This document shows, piece after piece, positions 52,101 to 54,032 of a DNA stretch of 64,000 bases; within the stretch, counting starts at the first letter, position 1; each line of letters starts with the position of its first letter. The notes under the pieces were generated by a model, which made no database searches, was not told where the DNA came from, and saw only the letters and a list, made by a program, of their open reading frames with translations. The DNA is from Siderastrea siderea (taxonomy: Eukaryota; Cnidaria; Anthozoa; Scleractinia; Rhizangiidae): positions 1,922,911-1,986,910 of the forward strand of contig OZ034970.1 of the NCBI GenBank assembly GCA_964030785.1. Direction: 5' to 3'. Position numbers and translations under genes: made by a program.

Positions 52101-54032
52101 AGAGCCTTAACTGTCACTTTTTCTTCAACCTTGTAATATTCTTCTGTTTCTATTATCTCTAGCAATGACTTTTCCTCTGGGCGTTCTAGTGAATTAAATA
52201 GTTGTAGTTAGAAACAGTAACAATCCTGTAGAAAAATTTGCCATGGTAATGAGTTTGGCCTAGAAAAGGTTTTGTTATCTGGACGGCACAGAAAGAGGGG
52301 CGAGAATCTTTCTAGGAAAACATTAACGTAACACGAAGAAGAATGAAAACAAACATTTCAATAATGGGTGCCTCTTACAGATAACTGTACATGAAGGGAT
52401 TTTTGCTTTTATTTTGTGTGGCAAAATTGATTCAGGGTTGTATGGCAGCGGAATTTGACGAATGTGGCCTTTGGACGTCCTACGATGAAGGTGGATTGAA
52501 TATCGTTCTTAAGAGAAAAAAAAAAGTGTTCCCTGAACCTTACAGTTCACTTCTTTAAATTTATCAAATATTCGTATGTGCGAATAAAGGCCACTAAGGT
52601 TACCACTATCTGCATCAGCATTATCTGCATCATCATTCAGTTCCCCCTCGTGTTTTGCTGTAAGCTCAATGTCTTCTTTTTCGCTCCTACCGTGAAGAAA
52701 GAAAACATAACAGTTAGAATCAAATGCAAGGAGTCAGTATTCCAGTATTGTTCCAGCTGCCAGTCAACAATCTTTGGCTAATAATAAGCTCTCCTTAATT
52801 TAACTAGGTACAAATTCAAATAACAAAAAACTTCGGAAAAGGACAAGAACCACGGGAAAAAATCAATCCTTATTGACACCGAATCCGGAATTCGAACTGG
52901 GGGCACATGGGTGGAAGGCAAGTGCTCTTGTTCGGCCCCGTGGCAACCCGCCAACTTTAAAATGCCTATCGGTGCCTTCTTTGATTGTTAAACAATGCAC
53001 TGGCTCCAAAACAAAATTGTTTCTTTATAATTGTGGAATGAACCGTTTGTCAGTCAAAACTTTGAACTGACGCTTAAAGCTAGCTTGATACATCATTACC
53101 GTTAATCTTAGTTTTGAGGGTTTTATGGACATTCTCACCCGCCTCTATCTCGTTTTAACTCTTCTCCTGTTCCTTTAAAAGACACGCCTGCGAAAATAAA
53201 AAACGCATATTTAACCTGGACGTTTTACTGTACATAAAGATTGAATGAAACATTCCAATTTAATTCCATTCCAACGGTCGGTCGTTTAATTAATTAACTA
53301 ATTTTAGTTAATTATAACCATTTGATAACAAAACTGTCGAATCTGATTGGCTCTTAGCAGCCCTGATCTCAGCATTAATTGGACAGTCTTCACGTCATGC
53401 CTATGTAATTAGTCAAATAATTGAACAAAACTTTGCACTTGAATGGGTTCCTTTTTCATGAATCTAATTAATTAATTACTCCTTCCTTGGTCTGACCGTC
53501 CAAATCATCAAGTTGTTTGGCCTCTCTTGAGATGACAGATGACACGAGGAAATTACCCCCCCCCCCCCCCTCCCAGTTAAACAGTGGGACAGTGGATTAC
53601 AGACTAAATATAGCTTTAACTGTCTTTTAAGACGGACAGTACAAATACTAAGGTTTCCTTTACAAGAGATCTGAATGGTCAGTGCTGGGTGGTTTCTTGG
53701 TTTTTGCACAGCACATCAGCCACTTACCCGACCATCCATCAGTTCGTCCGTCCATCTATCCATAAAGCCATTCATTCGGTCTGTCTGTTTTTCCACTGAC
53801 AGTCAGTTACTCAGTCAGTCAGTAGACTGTCAGTCAGTCAGTCAGTCAGTTAGTCAGACAGACAGTCAGTCAGCCAGTCAGTCAGTCTGTCCGTCCACCC
53901 GTCTGTCACTGTCTGTCTAGATCTGTTTGCCTGCCTGTGTCTGTCATCAATTATCGCATTCACATACCTACGTCCGTATCATCATCTATCATTGAAACCG
54001 CTTGATAATCCTTGTCTTCTGCCATAGCGTTC
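2940..54032 (-). CDS. TRP-family cation channel with C-terminal SPRY domain and coiled coil (16+ exons)
   Basis: The spliced product should be a membrane channel of about 890-900 residues. Seen in sequence: a short acidic N-terminus (about residues 1-85), a pre-S1 cytosolic region (85-210), S1-S6 (about 215-475) with a pore loop just before S6, a TRP box (EWVFQKA) followed by [10 protein letters not shown], a linker with coiled-coil tendency (540-640), a SPRY domain (about 680-830) and a terminal heptad coiled coil. The 14 junctions from exon 2 to exon 16 agree in phase and use GT-AG. TRP proteins are tetrameric cation channels; SPRY domains bind peptides. That the SPRY domain senses or recruits a partner is inference. 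No ankyrin repeats or TRPM N-terminal homology region are seen. The TRP box followed by a proline-rich loop recalls TRPM, but the subfamily is uncertain. The alternative is two adjacent genes, a TRP and a SPRY gene; continuous phase and the lack of a start codon or terminator between them argue against it. Confidence 0.85.
4046..4272 (-). CDS. TRP-SPRY exon 15 (SPRY end)
   Basis: Acceptor TGTTTACATGTAG, donor GCTAAG|GTAAAA. It reads [28 protein letters not shown] and [15 protein letters not shown]. These are the classic SPRY motifs (GDVIGxxVxF, ixFTlNG, lyPxvxlrs). Phase in 1, out 0. Confidence 0.92.
4432..4591 (-). CDS. TRP-SPRY exon 14 (SPRY middle)
   Basis: Acceptor CATTGTTTTAG, donor ACTCCAG|GTACAC. 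It begins [20 protein letters not shown] and continues [14 protein letters not shown], matching SPRY strands with the GV(G/V)xEDY and PGxxxxSVG patterns. Ends in phase 1. Confidence 0.9.
5388..5545 (-). mobile_element. LINE reverse-transcriptase fragment
   Basis: Minus-strand translation gives [20 protein letters not shown] followed by [14 protein letters not shown], the N-terminal RT motif of non-LTR retrotransposons (usually YRPISVLP). A nearby segment at 5150-5240 resembles a LINE 3' end with AATAAA. It is an intronic remnant in the same orientation as the host gene. Confidence 0.7.
5695..5882 (-). CDS. TRP-SPRY exon 13 (SPRY start)
   Basis: Acceptor GATTCCTTCTAG, donor TTTGAG|GTAAGT. It encodes 63 residues including [20 protein letters not shown] and [13 protein letters not shown]. 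Arg-rich entry followed by (Y/H)FEV is the usual opening of a SPRY beta-sandwich. The joined codon G+TT gives Val, so the frame is continuous with exon 12. Confidence 0.85.
5931..6000. repeat. Poly-C and A-rich homopolymer tract
   Basis: A 12-base C run followed by C- and A-rich tracts directly downstream of exon 12. Simple sequence, probably length-variable. Confidence 0.8.
6014..6122 (-). CDS. TRP-SPRY exon 12 (between linker and SPRY)
   Basis: It reads [20 protein letters not shown] and ends EEDPNVC with donor TTTGCG|GTATTT. Phase demands the acceptor CAACTTCAAG; a better-looking acceptor 10 nt upstream (CTACGATCACAG) would break phase with exon 11. This is the least secure boundary in the C-terminal half. 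A homopolymer tract (poly-C, then A-rich) follows in the intron. Confidence 0.7.
7087..7144. repeat. (AAT)n microsatellite
   Basis: About 18 units of ATA/AAT with one CAA interruption. Confidence 0.95.
8397..8518 (-). CDS. TRP-SPRY exon 11 (coiled-coil-like linker)
   Basis: Acceptor CTTTGTTTAG, donor CCAAAG|GTACTA. It reads [20 protein letters not shown], compatible with a helical pole after the TRP box, then [16 protein letters not shown]. Phase in 1, out 0. Confidence 0.72.
9858..10434. mobile_element. piggyBac-type MITE with TTAA target duplication
   Basis: The ends CCCTATTCAGACCGGG and its inverse are flanked on both sides by TTAA (9854-9857 and 10435-10438). TTAA duplication with CCC-starting ends is typical of piggyBac. 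It is 577 bp with no transposase ORF; a short internal ORF is incidental. A diverged relative lies at 44.2 kb. Confidence 0.8.
10442..10573. repeat. Direct repeat, copy 1
   Basis: About 130 bp starting TTTTTTGCAACCTTTTCGTT is repeated almost exactly at 11419-11552. Between the copies lie degenerate units around CAGCATAATAAACA and TRP-SPRY exon 10. Confidence 0.85.
10640..11095. repeat. Degenerate tandem repeats around CAGCATAATAAAC
   Basis: Several imperfect units of roughly 80-130 bp, each with GCAGCATAATAAAC and CTTAGGATTTCAT-like segments. No coding potential seen. Confidence 0.6.
11099..11177 (-). CDS. TRP-SPRY exon 10 (post-TRP linker)
   Basis: Acceptor TTCCTCATTTTAG, donor CTACAG|GTAATT. 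It encodes 26 residues, [20 protein letters not shown] then DSFHPT. It starts in phase 0 and leaves phase 1, the exact combination needed between exons 9 and 11. It sits between two copies of a 130-bp direct repeat. Confidence 0.75.
11419..11552. repeat. Direct repeat, copy 2
   Basis: Second copy of the repeat at 10442-10573, differing at only a few positions. Confidence 0.85.
12433..12920 (-). pseudogene. Gypsy integrase remnant
   Basis: An HHCC zinc finger (HESH...CPTCAKYKP), an integrase core start ([20 protein letters not shown]) and the second acidic block ([13 protein letters not shown]) are readable, interrupted by stops and shifts. It ends at a TGA at 12435-12433. Confidence 0.75.
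13122..13810 (-). pseudogene. Gypsy RT-thumb/RNase H remnant
   Basis: Minus-strand reading in pieces gives [13 protein letters not shown], then the RNase H stretch [20 protein letters not shown] and [20 protein letters not shown], with in-frame stops. This is the usual Ty3/Gypsy RNase H region. The preceding YxDD catalytic part is absent. Confidence 0.7.
13784..14212 (-). pseudogene. Gypsy zinc-knuckle and retropepsin fragment
   Basis: It contains a partial CCHC knuckle ([12 protein letters not shown]) and the aspartic protease motif DTGAS at 13948-13934. The knuckle region has been expanded by repeated GKTCL-like units (microduplications of ATGTCTTTCCCC, plus strand, 14150-14280), which displaces its first cysteines. 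The frame ends where the RT core should begin. Confidence 0.8.
14571..14987 (-). pseudogene. Gypsy Gag fragment
   Basis: A 138-codon open frame starting [13 protein letters not shown] with [18 protein letters not shown] and a [12 protein letters not shown] segment, the usual start of Gag in animal Gypsy elements. The frame ends before the zinc knuckle. Confidence 0.8.
15190..15447 (-). mobile_element. LINE 3'-terminal ORF fragment
   Basis: An 85-codon frame with [20 protein letters not shown] and [19 protein letters not shown], the C-terminal tail of RT proteins of CR1/L2-like LINEs. AT-rich sequence down to about 15.0 kb may be its 3' UTR. Confidence 0.7.
16452..17052. mobile_element. hAT-type MITE with 8-bp target duplication
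   Basis: Terminal inverted repeats start CCCAGGGGGGTACTCCG and extend about 45 bp. Both sides are flanked by CTTGGGCT (16444-16451 and 17053-17060). An 8-bp duplication fits the hAT superfamily. Inside, both arms carry repeated GGGATTTTTTTGGGT-like units. No transposase. Confidence 0.82.
17550..17732 (-). CDS. TRP-SPRY exon 9 (TRP box)
   Basis: Acceptor TTTTCTTCTCAG, donor AAGCAAGTG|GTAAGT. It encodes [18 protein letters not shown], the TRP helix, then [19 protein letters not shown] and a basic/acidic tail [11 protein letters not shown]. The helix with the following proline-rich turn is closest to the TRPM pattern. Phase 0 at both ends. Confidence 0.92.
17905..18200. repeat. Compound palindromic element
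   Basis: Adjoining inverted repeats: ACAATTAGATTATGAGCTCG with its inverse near 18000, then TTTTAGTATAAATCTACTAG with its inverse at 18175-18197, enclosing a smaller hairpin CTACTCACTATCTA. It looks like one or two small MITEs. Confidence 0.65.
18973..19165 (-). CDS. TRP-SPRY exon 8 (pore loop and S6)
   Basis: Acceptor TTTTTTTATTTAG, donor GTGCAG|GTAAGC. It carries the pore loop ([15 protein letters not shown], with three Asp) and S6 ([20 protein letters not shown]) continuing [10 protein letters not shown]6 of this form is diagnostic for TRP channels. Which acidic residue sets ion selectivity cannot be told. The acceptor lies about 40 nt from the 3' end of a SINE. Confidence 0.95.
19206..19342 (-). 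mobile_element. tRNA-derived SINE, 3' part
   Basis: The minus strand reads on from the 5' part at 26.3 kb across the Ngaro-like insertion: AATAGCCAACTGG..., ending in GGGTAAATAAAGGAC and an AT-rich tail. The tail runs into the T-rich acceptor region of TRP-SPRY exon 8. Confidence 0.7.
19338..19522 (+). repeat. Ngaro-like element A1 repeat
   Basis: 185 bp starting CTATTCTCTCTAGGGGCTCC, identical as far as I can see to A2 at 25945-26129. It contains a TATA-like TATATAAG. Confidence 0.92.
19453..19500 (+). promoter_or_regulatory. Putative promoter of the Ngaro-like element
   Basis: TATATAAG at 19453-19460, with a TCATTCAGTC initiator-like stretch about 30 bp downstream, ahead of the ORF1 start at 19565. 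Confidence 0.5.
19751..20866 (+). other. Putative spliceosomal intron of the retrotransposon, filled by a minisatellite
   Basis: GTAAGT donor, TTTACTTTCTTTGGTTTAAG acceptor, phase 0 on both sides. The intron has no long ORF and is mostly tandem repeat. Confidence 0.6.
20060..20820 (+). repeat. Minisatellite of GTGAGTTTGTCTCACCGAAGTGTTA units
   Basis: More than 20 units of about 25 bp, nearly identical in the middle (20150-20330) and diverging at both ends. Each unit contains GTGAGT, a potential 5' splice site. Confidence 0.92.
21316..22463 (+). repeat. Tandem duplication inside the Ngaro-like element
   Basis: Two near-identical copies of about 570 bp (21316-21885 and 21887-22463) span the Gag zinc knuckle, the Gag stop and the start of the pol reading frame. 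The same in-frame TAA (HVDK then stop) occurs in both, so that mutation preceded the duplication. Confidence 0.9.
22171..24371 (+). pseudogene. Ngaro-like reverse transcriptase - RNase H
   Basis: Following an acceptor-like TTTCCTTTCAG, the frame reads [11 protein letters not shown] onward, with a stop at 22399-22401. The RT domain shows [35 protein letters not shown] and the catalytic YIDD, which is intact. RNase H follows with [28 protein letters not shown] and [11 protein letters not shown]. Near 24018-24030 a T-run frameshift moves the frame to one reading [21 protein letters not shown] consensus donor at 24281 (AAT|GTAAGT) and acceptor at 24371 define a possible 91-bp phase-0 intron leading into the recombinase frame. 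Confidence 0.88.
24372..25694 (+). pseudogene. Ngaro-like tyrosine recombinase
   Basis: The frame starts [16 protein letters not shown], the first half of a zinc ribbon whose second half is FCQRCGF; a TAA at 24423-24425 separates them. From 24486 a 313-codon frame carries an N-terminal helical domain and [10 protein letters not shown] with the first catalytic Arg. A TAA at 25425-25427 follows FYLDQI. The same frame then resumes with [10 protein letters not shown] (HxxR), VANHVGWAS (His) and MVDHYND (Tyr nucleophile), ending at TAG 25692-25694. The enzyme would integrate a circular cDNA by site-specific recombination. This copy lacks a continuous catalytic domain. Confidence 0.88.
25877..25949 (+). 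repeat. Ngaro-like element B1 repeat
   Basis: 73 bp starting GGCTGAGTCTCCCATATC and ending in CTATT, identical to B2 at 26197-26269. Confidence 0.9.
25945..26129 (+). repeat. Ngaro-like element A2 repeat
   Basis: Second copy of A1, overlapping B1 by CTATT. Confidence 0.92.
26197..26269 (+). repeat. Ngaro-like element B2 repeat
   Basis: Right end of the element; the last CTATT is shared with the SINE target. Confidence 0.9.
26265..26393 (-). mobile_element. tRNA-derived SINE, 5' part
   Basis: The minus strand begins GCAGTGTGGCCGAGTGG, an A box at 26388-26378, then a tRNA-Ser-like stem (CCGGACTTGAAATCCGG) and a B box GGTTCAAGTTC at 26343-26333. A second B-box-like GGTTCGACTCC lies at 26295-26285. 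The element continues at 19342 beyond the Ngaro-like insertion. A functional tRNA is unlikely because no closing acceptor stem follows. Confidence 0.75.
26400..28128. other. Intron sequence, nothing recognised
   Basis: AT-rich with a 144-codon plus-strand ORF (26844-27278) that shows no family motif or splice context. Confidence 0.5.
28129..28482 (-). CDS. TRP-SPRY exon 7 (S3-S5)
   Basis: Acceptor CTTCTCTTGTAG, donor TACTC|GTAAGT. It opens [15 protein letters not shown] (S3; RWNxxD is a TRP hallmark), then [20 protein letters not shown] (S4), [20 protein letters not shown] (S5) and the start of the pore turret. It is the longest coding exon, 118 codons. Confidence 0.95.
28839..29094 (-). CDS. 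TRP-SPRY exon 6 (S1-S2)
   Basis: Acceptor GAAATTTTTCCACAG, donor TTCAG|GTACAA. It reads [20 protein letters not shown], a first hydrophobic helix ending AICLES, then [19 protein letters not shown] as a second helix, and a basic [12 protein letters not shown]. This is the S1-S2 part of the ion-transport domain. Phase in 1, out 2. Confidence 0.92.
29950..30250 (-). pseudogene. THAP-domain remnant
   Basis: Minus-strand reading gives [15 protein letters not shown], a stop (TGA), then [18 protein letters not shown] and [20 protein letters not shown]. This matches the second half of a THAP zinc-binding domain (W, then C/KxHF...CF). The N-terminal C-x-C pair is not clear. Likely a P-element-like transposase remnant or a dead THAP gene. 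Confidence 0.6.
31000..31090. repeat. Palindromic GGGGAATATTA repeats
   Basis: Several inverted copies of CCTAGGGGAATATTA and TAATATTCCCCTAG, just beyond the 3' end of the Crypton-like ORF. Confidence 0.75.
31176..32660 (-). pseudogene. Crypton-like / KIAA1958-type (DUF3504) tyrosine-recombinase ORF
   Basis: A single-exon frame starting [12 protein letters not shown] runs 419 codons to a TAA at 31403-31401, then stays open in the same frame for about 75 codons to 31176. The N-terminus is acidic. The middle has the family pattern [20 protein letters not shown] and [15 protein letters not shown]. The C-terminus has the recombinase motif [12 protein letters not shown] and IMERTGHKS, and the presumed Tyr (SLHTYQRVS) lies after the stop. 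Intronless, inside a host intron, so most likely a Crypton transposon or a derived gene; whether the stop kills it depends on the need for the Tyr. Confidence 0.8.
33041..33099. repeat. Perfect hairpin
   Basis: GGATATGTGATTTATTCACC and its inverse around a short GC-rich loop. Confidence 0.85.
33214..33991. mobile_element. Large fold-back element (about 780 bp)
   Basis: Two long inverted arms begin CGCCGGGCCAGCATGAGGCC and run almost to the centre, including GACGTCAT boxes and an AACCGATAAAGCTTTTTC segment on each arm. No ORF. The superfamily cannot be assigned because no clear target duplication is visible. Confidence 0.8.
34280..34390. repeat. GCTAAATCGCGATTTA palindrome cluster, copy 1
   Basis: Repeated CGATTTAGC/GCTAAATCGC motifs ending CACACTATAGAGC; similar clusters lie near 38180-38280 and 39005-39075. 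Probably short MITEs. Confidence 0.55.
35362..36302. mobile_element. Fold-back element with 9-bp target duplication (Mutator-like)
   Basis: The ends GATCGTGTCTAAAAGTACAC and its inverse are flanked by GAACAAAAC on both sides (35353-35361 and 36303-36311). A 9-bp duplication and very long inverted arms suggest a Mutator-like non-autonomous element. The outer parts of both arms are tandem CACGAGTGAC units. No ORF. Confidence 0.82.
36330..39850. other. Intron sequence, no gene recognised
   Basis: AT-rich, with MITE-like GCTAAATCGCGATTTA clusters (38180-38280, 39005-39075). No exon of the host gene is needed here, since exons 5 and 6 join in phase. Confidence 0.5.
39856..40367 (+). mobile_element. 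Solo LTR with 5-bp target duplication
   Basis: 512 bp from TGTTACGAAAATTG to ACTCGTAACA, flanked by GTCAT on both sides (39851-39855, 40368-40372). It contains TATATAAG at about 40034 and AATAAA at 40288, so it is in plus orientation. Three tandem GAAGTGGCTGTGTGCCGTGC-like units lie in the R/U5 region. No internal coding sequence, so it is a recombination remnant. Confidence 0.9.
41719..42077. mobile_element. hAT-like MITE, copy 1
   Basis: The terminal TAGGGCTGCAACGATAC pairs with GTATCGTTGCAGCCCT at the right end. The interior is rich in TATCG/CGATA. No transposase; no clear target duplication. Confidence 0.7.
42869..43262. mobile_element. hAT-like MITE, copy 2 (inverted, interrupted)
   Basis: The same family as copy 1 in opposite orientation, starting TAGGGCTGCAACGACGC. 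It is split by a 251-bp insertion at 42935-43185. Its far end is diverged. Confidence 0.7.
42935..43185. mobile_element. Penelope-like pLTR hairpin insertion with 13-bp target duplication
   Basis: A near-perfect inverted repeat with arms of about 90 bp containing CGACGTTTCGGCGACTTCAT and its inverse. It is flanked by GATACGAATATCG at 42922-42934 and 43186-43198. The GCCGAAACGTC tail resembles the hammerhead-bearing pLTRs of Penelope-like elements. Confidence 0.65.
43723..43749 (-). CDS. TRP-SPRY optional 27-nt cassette exon
   Basis: A 27-nt segment lies between a strong acceptor (TTGGTTTTGTTTCAG) and a consensus donor (GTGAGT). It accepts phase 1 and leaves phase 1, so it can be included or skipped between exons 5 and 6 without breaking the frame. 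Inclusion adds nine residues (about GFLEDMESS) just before S1. Alternative use is inference from symmetry; no transcript evidence is available here. Confidence 0.5.
44232..44510. mobile_element. Diverged piggyBac-like MITE
   Basis: The ends CCTTATTCA and TGAATAAGG are preceded by TTAA and followed by TCAA. The interior (poly-G tract, AAGATGGCGGATCCAAGATGG) resembles the MITE at 9.9 kb. Confidence 0.55.
45724..45889 (-). CDS. TRP-SPRY exon 5 (pre-S1, membrane-associated)
   Basis: Acceptor CTTCCTTGCAG, donor AAAG|GTAAAG. It begins [17 protein letters not shown], the conserved block that precedes S1 in TRP channels, then a hydrophobic stretch ([20 protein letters not shown]). Ends in phase 1 and joins either exon 6 or the 27-nt exon at 43.7 kb. 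Confidence 0.9.
46498..46900. mobile_element. TTAA-flanked MITE
   Basis: The inverted ends GGACGGTGCCTCCT lie inside TTAA at both sides (46498-46501, 46897-46900). An inner inverted pair surrounds AATGCGTGGTTACCC. piggyBac- or Kolobok-type. Confidence 0.75.
46974..47665. repeat. Pyrimidine-rich simple-repeat island
   Basis: (CCCT)n and (CCAT)n/(CCGT)n with four or so interspersed units of CGAGCTTTGTTATAATATTG, between exons 4 and 5. The long Arg/Glu/Gly-rich minus-strand ORFs here are artefacts of the repeat. Confidence 0.95.
47803..47997 (-). CDS. TRP-SPRY exon 4 (pre-S1 helical region)
   Basis: Acceptor TTATTTTGTCAG, donor AAAAAG|GTAACA. It encodes 65 residues including [15 protein letters not shown] and [12 protein letters not shown], matching the helical layer of TRPC/TRPM proteins just before the conserved HP...WYG block of exon 5. 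Phase 0 at both ends. Confidence 0.85.
48544..48890 (-). pseudogene. Penelope-like element GIY-YIG endonuclease remnant
   Basis: The minus-strand frame reads [20 protein letters not shown], a basic stretch, then [20 protein letters not shown] and [13 protein letters not shown], a GIY-YIG domain with the CxxC found in Penelope-like endonucleases. It ends at TAG 48546-48544. The RT part is absent. Confidence 0.85.
48998..49029 (+). ncRNA. Hammerhead-ribozyme-like motif (Penelope pLTR)
   Basis: It shows the core order CTGAGGA (CUGANGA), stem II GGC...GCC, then GAAACGTC with minimal stem III. The inverse copy is at 48590-48559. Stem I pairing around the core is imperfect, so activity is doubtful. 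Hammerheads in Penelope-like pLTRs are established knowledge. Confidence 0.5.
49444..49712. mobile_element. Fold-back element of TCGAGGGT units
   Basis: GTCGAGAGTCGAGGGTCGAG and its inverse flank the segment, inside a further inverted pair around ATTTTTATGACGTCAAATGG (49370-49390 and 49715-49736). A nested insertion is likely. Confidence 0.65.
49741..51726. mobile_element. Non-autonomous TIR element of about 2 kb
   Basis: An inverted pair of about 75 bp: GGAGCCCATTACTC..., ATACGCGCAAAGGTTGAC. No transposase ORF seen. It lies between exons 3 and 4 and contains a smaller MITE. Confidence 0.6.
50589..50986. mobile_element. Tc1/mariner-like MITE
   Basis: The ends CACTCTTTTTTTTATAAGAA and its inverse are flanked by TA on each side (50587-50588, 50987-50988). 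398 bp, non-coding. Confidence 0.7.
52061..52185 (-). CDS. TRP-SPRY exon 3 (N-terminal cytosolic)
   Basis: Between TTAATTCACTAG and ATGAAG|GTAATA. It encodes [18 protein letters not shown] and ends [12 protein letters not shown]. The (D/N)PLLFAM pattern is familiar from the cytosolic region before the TRP linker. Ends in phase 0. Confidence 0.8.
52604..52686 (-). CDS. TRP-SPRY exon 2 (acidic linker)
   Basis: The acceptor CTTTCTTCACGGTAG and donor AGTG|GTAACC bound an open stretch reading [20 protein letters not shown], rich in Asp and Glu. It ends in phase 1, exactly what exon 3 needs (G+AA gives Glu). Confidence 0.7.
52855..52960 (-). mobile_element. SINE fragment (B-box region)
   Basis: The minus strand carries AGTTCGAATTCCGG (B-box-like) after CCTTCCACCCATGTG, as in tRNA-derived SINEs. 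No A box is clear. Confidence 0.4.
53555..53575. repeat. Poly-C tract
   Basis: An almost pure run of C in the intron between exons 1 and 2. Confidence 0.8.
53740..53945. repeat. (GTCA)n / (GTCT)n microsatellite
   Basis: Tandem CAGT and GTCT units with imperfections, just downstream of exon 1 on the minus strand. Confidence 0.9.
53968..54032 (-). CDS. TRP-SPRY exon 1 (start codon exon)
   Basis: The ATG lies at 54025-54023 in a favourable context (GCTATGG) and begins [12 protein letters not shown], followed by an aspartate run. The exon follows a good acceptor (ACTATCTACAG), so an upstream 5' UTR exon probably exists beyond 54032. The best donor is TAG|GTATGTG (phase 1). It does not match the phase exon 2 needs from its strongest acceptor, so this join is unresolved. 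A phase-2 donor a few bases downstream, or an acceptor 11 nt inside exon 2, would both fix the frame. Confidence 0.6.
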
